Origin: Sphingobacterium sp. UT-1RO-CII-1
Lineage (GTDB): Bacteria > Bacteroidota > Bacteroidia > Sphingobacteriales > Sphingobacteriaceae
Assembly: GCF_026711005.1 (NCBI RefSeq)
Contig: NZ_JAPPVJ010000001.1
Location: 891,799 to 955,798 of the forward strand
DNA: 64,000 bases
Direction of reading: 5' to 3'
The notes beneath the pieces are model-generated. The model ran no database searches, was not told the DNA's origin, and saw only the letters and a list, made by a program, of their open reading frames with translations. How positions within the stretch are numbered: the first letter of the stretch is position 1; each line of letters begins with the position of its first letter. Below are positions 28,452 to 36,593 of this stretch, piece by piece. Made by a program: the position numbers and the translations under genes.

Positions 28452-28466
28452 TTTATATTATAATAC

Positions 28467-30896
28467 TTAATTTTCCTTTGTTAACAAATTTACAAATAAT
28501 CTATTAGCTCCTGCAATTCCTGCCGGCAATTGTCTGAAAAATGATAGTGAGGTATAAACAAACTTGCCCTCTCCCATTCTACAGACCAGTAAAGCACCTT
28601 TATGTGGAGCTTCATTTTTATCATTCATTGCTATAGGGGTTCGATAATTTTTATTTTGGGTTTCAATAAAGTATAGACCCCGTTCCTGAATCCAGTTTTC
28701 AAAGTCTTTTTCTGTTATTTTATTGGGATAATTTAATACAGGGTCATCAGCATTTAAGAATTGAACTTTAGCATCTTCTTCTGTTACTCGGTTGCGAGTT
28801 ATTTCGAAAGGAATCGGTGCAAATTGCTCCACGACTAAGCCTGAGTTTACGTTGTATTGCATGACTACAACACCACCTTTTTTTACATAATCGTATATAA
28901 GGGGGAGTTTTTGTGGTATTTGTTTATTGGTATTCATCACTCTTATTCCAAATACAATAGCATCATATTGATTTAAGGTTTCTAATGTTATTTTACCTAC
29001 ATCTAGGATGTCAACTTGTATGCCAAGTAGGCGTAATGCCTCAGGGACGAGATCGCCTGCTCCCATTATATATCCGACACGTTTTACAGGGTTATTTAAA
29101 ACGATCGGCTCTGCTTTTATCTGTAAAGGAGGAAACCAGGTTTGTTTGTTAATGTGTTCGTATGCAATTTCACGAAATGAAGTAATAAGCTTGTTCTTAT
29201 ATGAAAAAGTTAATTGAGTGGGTTCTTTTGCGGCATTGTTAGTTATTGATATTATTTTGCTCTGATAAGGTTGACCTTTTTGAAAATTTAAAGTGATTTT
29301 TTTTGGAGAAATTGTCCAATCTTCAGTTGTAGAGGCTATATCAATATGTATTTCTTGGGTTTCATTTCTATGGTTTTGAAAATTTAGCTCGAAATTATTT
29401 GTTTGATTAGATTCTAAGAGAAGATTGTTTTTATCAACTGTAGCAGTAAGTGCTGGAACAATTTCAATGGGTGTGTGGATTTCTCCTTGAACAGGATCTA
29501 CGTGTCTGTAATATATGTTTTGTATGACCTGTAGCGGAACGTTTTCTATTTGAAAATTAATTGTGGTCGTCGGTAAATCAGGGTTTAAAGCTTGTCCAAA
29601 AAACTCTGGAGAAACTTGGTAGTTTCCTGTGTCGTTTGGAAGTTTTAGCCAATATGGTTGTGTCGTTGATTTGTGAAAGAGCGTGTGTTTGTGTTTGTAA
29701 AGGTTGTTTTTTGGAAGAATTTGATTGATAGGATCGTTGTTTATTTTAATTAAATCAGCTGTAATAGATGTGTTGCGAACAATTATTTCTGTTTCTAGGT
29801 GGATACTGTCGCCTTGCACATATTTCAATTGCGGGCTAATGGATTCTATTTTGATACCTGAACATGCAATTATAAGTTCTTCTACCTCTTTTAATTTTCT
29901 TTCTCGCCAATAATTATCTTCTATATTTTGTATTTCATGCCATATTTTTGAAAGCTGTTTTATGGATTGTTCAGGCTGGTTTGCATTATAATCGTTCAAT
30001 AGTTTGGTGATTGCGTCTTGTACACTTTCACTTTTATCTATCCGTGACCAAGAAATATCTATATCATCAAATAGTGTTGTATTAGCTTTATCTCCTAAAA
30101 CATGCTGAAAATTTTCTATAAAATCACCATTGCTAGCTGCAGCGCCAAAGCCTTGACTTTTATGCTGCGATCGGCTTAAAGCTGATATCTCTCCATATGA
30201 TTTTCCTAATAGGGGATTGTACTGACCAATATTTATTTTTAGCTGATCTTTATCTTCCCCCTCCATATTAAAAAAAGTAGACGTATTCCAGATCAATCGT
30301 TTTGCTTTCCAGGGCTTTAGCTCATTTAATTGTTCGGGAAACATATGAGGGTCTGCTGCGGCTAAATAAGCTTCTTGCGCTAATATTGCAGAGGCTTGGT
30401 GATGTCCATGTCCACCACGTTGATCAGGGGGAAAGCGAGTGATAATTATGTCAGGACGTAATTTTCTAATGAGGTATACAGACTCGCGTAAAACTTTATT
30501 TTTGTTCCAGAATTGAAAGGTTTCTTCATGTGTTTTAGAAAAACCAAAATCTATAGCAGAGGTGAAATATTGTTCCCCACGATCTATTTTTCTAGCTTGT
30601 AATAATTCATGCGTACGAATGAGACCCAAGTCTACACCTAGCTCATTGCCAATTAAATTTTGACCCCCATCGCCTCGGGTAAGTGATAGGTAAGATGTTT
30701 GGACTTTTTTTTCTGAAGCTAAATAAGCTATCAGTTTGGTGTTTTCGTCATCGGGATGTGCGGCAAAGTATAAAACACTTCCTAACACATTTAGACGTTG
30801 CATACGTAGTAAGATTTCTGCAGAATTTATGGATTGTGCAAGAGAATGCTGAAAAAACCAAGGCAGAAAAAAAATCAGTATCAAGTTTTTTTTCAT
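28467..30896 (-). CDS. PIG-L family deacetylase with large C-terminal region
   Basis: This 809-aa secreted protein has a signal peptide (residues 1-21, ending LAQ). An N-terminal PIG-L/LmbE domain (about 38-230) carries the zinc motif AAHPDDE at residues 45-51 and GGHGHHQAS near 162. The family removes N-acetyl groups from sugars or amino-sugar conjugates. The rest includes Ig-like folds (about 350-590) and a C-terminal amidotransferase-like alpha/beta domain (about 600-809: YDAIVFGIRVMNTN, GGVVVMQYN). Together with the symporter downstream this suggests deacetylation of an extracytoplasmic amino sugar followed by uptake; the substrate is not evident. Confidence 0.85.
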   Translation of the reverse strand: MKKNLILIFFLPWFFQHSLAQSINSAEILLRMQRLNVLGSVLYFAAHPDDENTKLIAYLASEKKVQTSYLSLTRGDGGQNLIGNELGVDLGLIRTHELLQARKIDRGEQYFTSAIDFGFSKTHEETFQFWNKNKVLRESVYLIRKLRPDIIITRFPPDQRGGHGHHQASAILAQEAYLAAADPHMFPEQLNELKPWKAKRLIWNTSTFFNMEGEDKDQLKINIGQYNPLLGKSYGEISALSRSQHKSQGFGAAASNGDFIENFQHVLGDKANTTLFDDIDISWSRIDKSESVQDAITKLLNDYNANQPEQSIKQLSKIWHEIQNIEDNYWRERKLKEVEELIIACSGIKIESISPQLKYVQGDSIHLETEIIVRNTSITADLIKINNDPINQILPKNNLYKHKHTLFHKSTTQPYWLKLPNDTGNYQVSPEFFGQALNPDLPTTTINFQIENVPLQVIQNIYYRHVDPVQGEIHTPIEIVPALTATVDKNNLLLESNQTNNFELNFQNHRNETQEIHIDIASTTEDWTISPKKITLNFQKGQPYQSKIISITNNAAKEPTQLTFSYKNKLITSFREIAYEHINKQTWFPPLQIKAEPIVLNNPVKRVGYIMGAGDLVPEALRLLGIQVDILDVGKITLETLNQYDAIVFGIRVMNTNKQIPQKLPLIYDYVKKGGVVVMQYNVNSGLVVEQFAPIPFEITRNRVTEEDAKVQFLNADDPVLNYPNKITEKDFENWIQERGLYFIETQNKNYRTPIAMNDKNEAPHKGALLVCRMGEGKFVYTSLSFFRQLPAGIAGANRLFVNLLTKEN

Positions 30897-31003
30897 GATG
30901 AATAGGTATTAAGATAATTTTACGAGACGTTTTTGATAATAACGCATCCGATTTTGATCTTCGAACGTTCTATGTTGTGCGAATATTTTTTATTAAAAAC
31001 AAT

Positions 31004-31035
31004 AAAAGGAATCAAATGATTATTTGATTCCTTTT
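31004..31035 (-). terminator. Terminator left of the DUF6952-thioredoxin-peroxiredoxin genes
   Basis: A perfect 14-bp stem (aaaaggaatcaaat / atttgattcctttt) with a 4-nt loop. On the minus strand it is 230 bp from the DUF6952 stop but only 8 bp from the TAA of a short open reading that ends EFEVLDKDF, so it may belong to a lost gene. Confidence 0.75.
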
Positions 31036-31043
31036 ACCAACAA

Positions 31044-31265
31044 TTAAAAATCTTTGTCTAAAACTTCAAATTCATCCTTTTAACTGCGTAAGTTGTGCAA
31101 TTTGAACAGCAGATAGTTTTAAAAATAGTAACCTTTAGTACAAGTAAAAGTATGATTTTTAAATAGTAAAACACCACATATTCAAATTTAATTTTCAACA
31201 TTTAAAAAGTTATAAACATTGGGCTTTGTGCGGTATAAAATAAAAAAATTGTTGTCATACAACTC
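31044..31265 (-). other. Possible small gene or gene remnant (222 bp)
   Basis: No conserved gene fits here, but the minus strand carries two clues. An ATG-started frame at 31201-31058 codes for 47 residues with a hydrophobic helix and a CCSNC motif. In another frame a protein-like tail, KDEFEVLDKDF, ends in TAA at 31044-31046, 8 bp before a strong terminator. A third frame just upstream reads LSAVQIAQLTQLKG. This looks either like a small membrane peptide or, more probably, a decayed gene whose terminator survives. Confidence 0.3.
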
Positions 31266-31523
31266 TTACTTATCTATTGAGCCTAATACACGTTTCATGA
31301 AGCCATTTAGGGCATCTTTCTGTGAGGCGCCTTCTTTTATCAACTTATCAACTTCAACAGCGCCGTATAAGTTTGAAATAAGTTCGCCTATAACATCCAT
31401 TTCTTCGTCTTTTAAGGAAGGAGCTTCAGTTATTGCTTCTAAAGTTTCAATTGTTTCTAAAATATAATCGACATCGTTTTTTTCGATGAACTCGACTAAA
31501 TGTTTAATTACTGGTAACTTCAT
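31266..31523 (-). CDS. DUF6952 family small protein
   Basis: This 85-aa, acidic, all-helical protein (KHLVEFIEKNDVDYILETIE...) matches the DUF6952 family of Bacteroidota, which always seems to sit beside thioredoxin and peroxiredoxin genes. No membrane segment, Cys or metal motif is seen. It starts inside the thioredoxin gene (20-bp overlap), so translation is coupled. A role in the peroxide-defence operon is inferred from position only. Confidence 0.8.
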   Translation of the reverse strand: MKLPVIKHLVEFIEKNDVDYILETIETLEAITEAPSLKDEEMDVIGELISNLYGAVEVDKLIKEGASQKDALNGFMKRVLGSIDK

Positions 31524-31818
31524 TTAATAGTTCTATTACTCCATCAATTTTGTTTGTTTGTATTTGATTTACTAGCTTTCCGTTTTTAAAAGCAGCAAAG
31601 GTTGGTAGGTTGTTAACATTTGCCAATTTTCTTGACTCCGGAAATTTTTCTGCGTCTACGATGATAAATGATACATTTTCATTTTCTGAAGCTAGTTTTT
31701 TGAATCTAGGCTTCATGATCCGGCAGTTTCCACACCATGATGCTGAAAATTGTACCATGACAGTTTCGTCATTACTGATAATATCTTGTAATGTATCTTG
31801 TTCTAATTCTTGTAACAT
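31504..31818 (-). CDS. Thioredoxin family protein
   Basis: This 104-aa cytoplasmic thioredoxin-fold protein has the active site SASWCGNCRIMKP with Cys29 and Cys32, and the cis-Pro in VNNLPTFAAF near residue 73. The CGNC centre differs from the classical CGPC, so its redox potential or partner may differ. It is 100 bp downstream of a peroxiredoxin gene on the same strand and is its likely reductant. Confidence 0.92.
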   Translation of the reverse strand: MLQELEQDTLQDIISNDETVMVQFSASWCGNCRIMKPRFKKLASENENVSFIIVDAEKFPESRKLANVNNLPTFAAFKNGKLVNQIQTNKIDGVIELLNEVTSN

Positions 31819-31833
31819 GTTTTGAAATTTGAA

Positions 31834-31862
31834 GAAAGGAGAGAAAGAGTCTCTCTCCTTTC
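31834..31862. other. Stem-loop between peroxiredoxin and thioredoxin genes
   Basis: An 11-bp stem (gaaaggagaga / tctctcctttc) with a 7-nt loop. It has no U run on the minus strand, so it is more likely an mRNA processing or stability element between the two cistrons than a full terminator. Confidence 0.55.
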
Positions 31863-31918
31863 AAGTTTATATAAAGCTTTTATTTAGTAAAAAGCTTGTT
31901 CTCGTCCTTAAATGTGGA

Positions 31919-32551
31919 TTAGTTGGCAGATAAGTAATTTGCAACACCTTCGCGTGTAGCATTCATTGCTTCTTTACCTTCTTCCCAGTTTGCTGGACAT
32001 ACTTCTCCGTGTTTTTGAACGTGTGTGTAGGCGTCAATCAAACGAATATATTCTTTAACATTACGTCCTAAGGGCATATCGTTTACTGATTCGTGGAATA
32101 CTTTTCCAGTTTCATCAATTAGGTACGTAGCTCTGTAGGTTACTGCAGAACCTTCTACTAATGTACCATACTCTTCGTGTTCAACTTCTTTAACATCTAA
32201 GATTCCTAAAACACTGGATAAGTTGCGGTTTGTGTCAGCAATAAGTGGGTATTCCACACCTTCGATTCCACCATTATCTTTTGCAGTATTTAACCATGCG
32301 AAGTGAACTTCTGCTGAGTCACAAGACGCACCGATAATAATCGTGTTTCTTTTTTCTAATTCTGCTTTTGCTTCTTGAAACGCATGTAATTCTGTTGGGC
32401 ACACAAAAGTGAAATCTTTTGGGTACCAGAATAATAAAACTTTTTTTCCTTCTGCTTTTGCTTTTTCAAAAATATTGATAGAAAAATTGTCTCCTAAATA
32501 ATCAATTGCATCAACCGTAATGTTCGGGAAATTTTTACCTGTAAAACTCAT
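31919..32551 (-). CDS. Peroxiredoxin (AhpC/Prx type)
   Basis: This 210-aa typical 2-Cys peroxiredoxin reduces hydroperoxides. The peroxidatic Cys51 is in FTFVCPTELHAFQ; a second Cys, likely resolving, is in GEVCPANW near residue 185, and Cys is also present in GASCDSAEVHFAW. It is the first gene of the operon with thioredoxin and DUF6952, suggesting that thioredoxin rather than AhpF recycles it. Confidence 0.95.
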   Translation of the reverse strand: MSFTGKNFPNITVDAIDYLGDNFSINIFEKAKAEGKKVLLFWYPKDFTFVCPTELHAFQEAKAELEKRNTIIIGASCDSAEVHFAWLNTAKDNGGIEGVEYPLIADTNRNLSSVLGILDVKEVEHEEYGTLVEGSAVTYRATYLIDETGKVFHESVNDMPLGRNVKEYIRLIDAYTHVQKHGEVCPANWEEGKEAMNATREGVANYLSAN

Positions 32552-32576
32552 AATAATTTATCTTTTTTGTCTAGTA

Positions 32577-32584
32577 CAAAAGTA
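32577..32584 (-). promoter_or_regulatory. Likely -7 element of the peroxiredoxin operon
   Basis: On the minus strand TACTTTTG matches the Bacteroidota -7 consensus TAnnTTTG, 25 bp upstream of the peroxiredoxin start. A convincing -33 TTG at normal spacing is not seen. Confidence 0.4.
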
Positions 32585-32749
32585 CAAATTTTAAGTGTCA
32601 GTAAATAATCAAATTTTACTATTGGTTATAGGTTATATCTATACTTTGATGGCTGCTATATAAATTAAATTATTTTTTATTCATCTTATATACTAAGATA
32701 TAGGGCTGAATATTTGGTTTTTTATCGATAAAACTTAGCTGAAAATTTA

Positions 32750-32757
32750 TACATTTG
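32750..32757 (+). promoter_or_regulatory. Likely -7 element of tRNA-Arg
   Basis: TACATTTG matches TAnnTTTG and ends only 5 bp before the first base of the tRNA, so the transcript would begin at or next to the mature 5' end. A clear -33 TTG is lacking. Confidence 0.5.
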
Positions 32758-32762
32758 CCAAC

Positions 32763-32834
32763 GGCCCCGTAGTTCAACGGATAGAATAGATGTTTCCTAA
32801 ACATTTGATAGCAGTTCGATTCTGCTCGGGGCTA
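32763..32834 (+). tRNA. tRNA-Arg (anticodon CCT)
   Basis: The cloverleaf folds fully by hand. The acceptor stem is ggccccg / cggggct (first pair G-U), the D stem gttc / gaat, the anticodon stem gatgt / acatt around ttCCTaa, and the T stem agcag / ctgct around ttcgatt. The discriminator is A and the CCA end is not encoded. The anticodon CCU reads AGG codons, a rare-codon arginine tRNA. Confidence 0.95.
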
Positions 32835-32835
32835 C

Positions 32836-32868
32836 AAAGAGCAACTTTTTAAAAAGTTGCTCTTTTGC
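32836..32868. terminator. Terminator after tRNA-Arg
   Basis: A near-perfect palindrome (aaagagcaacttttt / aaaaagttgctcttt) follows the tRNA by one base and lies 6 bp from the stop of the convergent oxidoreductase gene, so it can serve both. Confidence 0.85.
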
Positions 32869-32873
32869 TTGAG

Positions 32874-34235
32874 TTATCCTTTATAGGGGTGTTCCCAGTT
32901 GGCGCGATAAGATCTTCTTAATAGTTTTGTTGCTTCTGGATCATCTATACATACCTTTTTTTGCGGATCATACATTAGTGCTCTATTTAGTTGCATGGAA
33001 AGGTTGGCGAGTATACAGCTTGCTGTTGAAATGTGTCCTTCTTCTATATCTGCAGTAGGTAGATGATTGTTTTTAATAGCGGATAGTAAATCAAGCATAT
33101 GTCTACGTGTGGCGGGGGCTGTATGCAGTTCTATTCTTGGTTCATTTACGTCATCTGGGAATTTATCTGTTTCATACAATACATTTTCTTTAATAGGTTC
33201 GTCTTTGTTTAAGGGTAGAAACTCATACTTCATGACGGAGCCTTTAAGTGTACCCTTTTCTCCATAAATTATAAATGCCCAAGGGTACTCCGGATCTGTG
33301 GGGCTCCCCCACGTTCTGTGTTGCCAAACGCAGTTTAGTTCTTCAAATTCAAATATAGCCGTTTGTGTATCTGCAATATTGGAGACGCCACCTTTTTGTA
33401 CATATATGCCCCCGGTAGCATGAATGCGCTTTGGCCATCTTAAACCCAACAGCCAACGGACGGTATCTAACATATGTACACACATATCACCGGTAATACC
33501 ATTGCCATACTCCATAAATGTTCTCCACCAACCTCCATGTGGAAGGCCATCATAAGCTCTAAATGGAGCAGGCCCTGTCCACATATCATAATCCAGAAAG
33601 TGGGGAATTGGTTGTGCCGTTCTATCCCCATTTTGGCGCATATGGTAGTAGCAGCACATTTCGACATGGGATATTTTACCCAGCAACCCCTTATCTATTA
33701 TTTTATGTTTAGCGTTAATCAAGTGTGGGGTGCTTCTTCTCTGTGTTCCCACTTGCACTTTCTTATTTAGTTTTCTTGCAGTCTCTACTATAGCTTCTCC
33801 TTCTAATACGTCGATACTTACGGGTTTTTGGAGATAGAGATGAGCTCCTGCTTTCATGGCGTCAATTGCTTGTCGGGCATGCCAATGATCGGGGGTTCCA
33901 ATAATGATTAAATCATATTGGTGTTTAGCTAGCATTTTTCTATAATCATCGTATAAGAATGGGACTTTACCAGAAACTTGTTTTTGACTGATTAATCTTC
34001 CTGCTTCTTCGAGATGATTACGGTCAACATCACAAATAGCAATAACATTCGCATCGCTTACTTGTAAAAGTCTAAGCAAGTCATTTTTTCCATACCACCC
34101 AGCTCCGATTAACCCTACGCGGAGATTGTCTATGCGTTTTGAAAAACTAAAACCTCTATTATGAATAGCAGATAGGGTTAAAGCTATGCTTGTATTTCTT
34201 ATAAATCTTCTACGATTAAGGTTTGAGTTGATCAT
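32874..34235 (-). CDS. Gfo/Idh/MocA family oxidoreductase, exported (Tat)
   Basis: This 453-aa protein has a twin-arginine signal (NRRRFIRNTSIALTLSAI), so it is likely exported folded. A Rossmann domain follows (LRVGLIGAGWYGKNDLLRLL near residue 37) with the family mark LQKPVS near 130, which contains the catalytic-type lysine (EKP in most). The C-terminal domain has HMLDTVRWLLGL near 260. Tat-exported relatives oxidise or reduce sugars outside the cytoplasm. It is a single-gene unit; a second Tat member lies at 45440 in the SusC/D locus and a cytoplasmic one at 59492. Confidence 0.9.
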   Translation of the reverse strand: MINSNLNRRRFIRNTSIALTLSAIHNRGFSFSKRIDNLRVGLIGAGWYGKNDLLRLLQVSDANVIAICDVDRNHLEEAGRLISQKQVSGKVPFLYDDYRKMLAKHQYDLIIIGTPDHWHARQAIDAMKAGAHLYLQKPVSIDVLEGEAIVETARKLNKKVQVGTQRRSTPHLINAKHKIIDKGLLGKISHVEMCCYYHMRQNGDRTAQPIPHFLDYDMWTGPAPFRAYDGLPHGGWWRTFMEYGNGITGDMCVHMLDTVRWLLGLRWPKRIHATGGIYVQKGGVSNIADTQTAIFEFEELNCVWQHRTWGSPTDPEYPWAFIIYGEKGTLKGSVMKYEFLPLNKDEPIKENVLYETDKFPDDVNEPRIELHTAPATRRHMLDLLSAIKNNHLPTADIEEGHISTASCILANLSMQLNRALMYDPQKKVCIDDPEATKLLRRSYRANWEHPYKG

Positions 34236-34355
34236 AGGTTTATATAGTTTTTAAGTATATTTAAGCTTGAATATAAGTATAATCCTTTAATCAAGGACAA
34301 AGGCTTACGTAAAATTTATTGGCATAATATGTAATTAACTAATAAAACACATACA

Positions 34356-35804
34356 TTAGTTTTTTGTTTTTAGTATATTTTTTATTAATTCGATAAGTTC
34401 ATCTATTTCTTTTTCATTCATTGATGCAAAACCAAATCGAAAGGAATTAAATTCTTTATAAGCTCTTATAATTGTTAGGTTTTTGTTTTCTGTTAGTAAG
34501 CTGATTGGGTATTCGGGATAAAATGTTATCCAGATAGCCATTCCTCCCGAAGGTAGGGTGTATACTATGTACTTAGTTAAATTCTCTTTTAATTTTTTGT
34601 GTAAGTAATCCCTTCTATGATGATATGTTTTTTTAGCTTTTTTAATATGTCGATTTAACTCAGACTCTTTGATTAGGGTGGCTAATGCATTTTGCATATA
34701 TCCATCCCCCCCTACATCAATTGTTTTGCGAATAGCTGTGCAATTCCTTACAAAATTGTTAGGTGCGACCAAGAAACCAATTCGCAGAGAGGGGTCTAAT
34801 ATTTTTGAAAAAGAGCCTATATATATAACATTTCCCATATGGGGAGAGCCTGCTAATGGCAGATAGGGGGAAGAGTCATAATGGTATTCATAGTCATAAT
34901 CATCTTCAATGATAGTGAACATATACGCTTTCGATAATTCCAGTAGTTTTATTCTTCTTTCGGCACTTAGTGTTACAGTAGTCGGATAGTGATGATGTGG
35001 TATAATATAAACGGCTGTTATTTTTTGAGTTTTACATATGTTTTCTATCGCTGTAACATCAATGCCATATTCGTCAACTGGAACTTCTATTAAATTAGCT
35101 CCTGACTCTTTAAATGTTTGGTTGGCTAAAGGGTAATTCGGATAACCTACAATGATGTTTGAATTGTTGTTGAGGATTAATTGCGTTACAATGTATATAC
35201 ACATTTGTGCGCCATGGGTTATCAGCAGATTATCTGTTGAAATATTTAATCCTCGTGTTTCGGAAAGGTAGGTTACTATTTGCTCTCTTAGTTCTATTGT
35301 ACCTTGATCTGCCCCTATTTGTGCATTTTTTATTGTGTGTTTTTTGGAAGTAAGTGATCGGTAGTTTTTTAATAAATCATCGATTGGAGATAGTCGTACG
35401 TCAGGGTGTCCATCGTCAATAATAAGGTGTTGCAAAGTCTTTGTTTGTGGTTTGCATACATCATTTAATTGTTTGAATGGTAGTGAAAAATCAGTCTCGT
35501 AAGAGGATGTGACTTTTTCTTTGTTTAGGTGTTTTATGGTGATTAATGGAATTTTGTCGGATACGTAAGCATGTTTTCGTGGTACGATATCGATCCAATT
35601 TTGTGCATTAAGCTCATCATAAGCTGCTATTACTGTTTTTCGATGAACAGCCAGTTTTTTTGCTAATTCCCTACTTCCGGGCAATTGTGTCCCGGTCAGT
35701 AGTACTCCTTTTTGTATAGCACTACTTATAGCGTAAGCTATTTGTTTATAGATGGGCGTTTTACTTGCCCGGTTAATTAGGATGACGTTTTCGAAAGGAA
35801 ACAT
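34356..35804 (-). CDS. MocR/GabR-type regulator (GntR HTH plus aminotransferase fold)
   Basis: This 482-aa protein joins an N-terminal GntR-like winged helix (about residues 10-75: IYKQIAYAISSAIQKGVLLTGTQLPGSRELAKKL) to an aminotransferase class I-like domain (about 110-480). The PLP lysine is likely in GSFSKILDPSLRIGF near residue 330. MocR regulators sense PLP or amino compounds and control divergent genes. Here the neighbour is a GNAT gene facing away 82 bp upstream, with TGGACT direct repeats between them. Confidence 0.93.
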   Translation of the reverse strand: MFPFENVILINRASKTPIYKQIAYAISSAIQKGVLLTGTQLPGSRELAKKLAVHRKTVIAAYDELNAQNWIDIVPRKHAYVSDKIPLITIKHLNKEKVTSSYETDFSLPFKQLNDVCKPQTKTLQHLIIDDGHPDVRLSPIDDLLKNYRSLTSKKHTIKNAQIGADQGTIELREQIVTYLSETRGLNISTDNLLITHGAQMCIYIVTQLILNNNSNIIVGYPNYPLANQTFKESGANLIEVPVDEYGIDVTAIENICKTQKITAVYIIPHHHYPTTVTLSAERRIKLLELSKAYMFTIIEDDYDYEYHYDSSPYLPLAGSPHMGNVIYIGSFSKILDPSLRIGFLVAPNNFVRNCTAIRKTIDVGGDGYMQNALATLIKESELNRHIKKAKKTYHHRRDYLHKKLKENLTKYIVYTLPSGGMAIWITFYPEYPISLLTENKNLTIIRAYKEFNSFRFGFASMNEKEIDELIELIKNILKTKN

Positions 35805-35840
35805 AGTGGACTACTCTACAATGATAAACTGGACTCCAAA
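35805..35840. promoter_or_regulatory. Putative MocR operator: TGGACT direct repeats
   Basis: The divergent region has TGGACT at 35807-35812 (within AGTGGACTACT) and again at 35830-35835 (ACTGGACTCC), 23 bp apart. Direct repeats with a GTGG core are typical of MocR-family operators such as those of PdxR. A TACTTTTG -7 box for the GNAT gene follows at 35859-35866. Role inferred. Confidence 0.4.
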
Positions 35841-35886
35841 TGTAGCCCTATTTTGAAATACTTTTGCAGCATTAATAAAAAAACAT

Positions 35887-36336
35887 ATGGTATATAGCAT
35901 TAAAAAAGCGAGTTTAGAGGATTTAGATGAGACAGCGGCATTATTCGATTTGTATCGGGTATTTTACCGGCAAGAATCCGATATGGAGAGAGGGAAGAGT
36001 TTTTTGAGGGAAAGGTTCGTAAATAATGAATCTGATATTTTTTTAGTTATAGGAGATGGTAAGGCTGTGGGCTTCGTACAGCTTTATAAGCTTTTTCACT
36101 ATACAAAATTAGAAAAACAATGGTTGTTGAGCGATTTGTTTGTGCATCCAGACTATAGAGGGAAAGGATTGTCTCTTGCCTTGATAGAAAGGAGTAAAGA
36201 TTGGGCTAGGGAAACAGGTGCCTGTGGTCTGATGCTTGAAACAGAAAAAACAAATGCTATAGGCAACAGTCTATACCCTCGTTGTGATTTTGAATATGAT
36301 GGGCTCCATAATTACTATCATTGGTGGGCTAAGTAA
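35887..36336 (+). CDS. GNAT family N-acetyltransferase
   Basis: This 149-aa protein has the acetyl-CoA-binding signature of GNAT enzymes: LSDLFVHPDYRGKGLSLALIERSKDWA near residues 87-113 (V-x-x-x-x-R-G-x-G), and a C-terminal YPRCDFEYDGLHNYYHW strand. The substrate is not predictable. It diverges from the MocR gene and is probably under its control; MocR-GNAT pairs are common in Bacteroidota. A terminator follows. Confidence 0.9.
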   Translation: MVYSIKKASLEDLDETAALFDLYRVFYRQESDMERGKSFLRERFVNNESDIFLVIGDGKAVGFVQLYKLFHYTKLEKQWLLSDLFVHPDYRGKGLSLALIERSKDWARETGACGLMLETEKTNAIGNSLYPRCDFEYDGLHNYYHWWAK

Positions 36337-36342
36337 CTTACT

Positions 36343-36383
36343 AAAACACTAAGGCTGCCAACAAAGTAGGCCTTAGTGTTTTT
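36343..36383 (+). terminator. Terminator after the GNAT gene
   Basis: A 13-bp stem (aaaacactaaggc / gccttagtgtttt) around a 14-nt loop, ending in five Ts, 7 bp past the stop codon. Confidence 0.88.
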
Positions 36384-36593
36384 GATGTATTTAGGTTAAG
36401 AAAGATCGGCCCAAAAGAATAAGTAGGGTATGTAATAAGGTTTAAATAATTTAGATCTTTAGTTTGGACTACTTGTAGTAAAAATTGGCTATTTTTGACT
36501 AGAGGTATCATTTTAAAAAAATAGAATGATGGCCGAAAACCTTTACTAAAAAACAGCTGTTGTTGTTAACAATCATACATTTAAATTATAATT

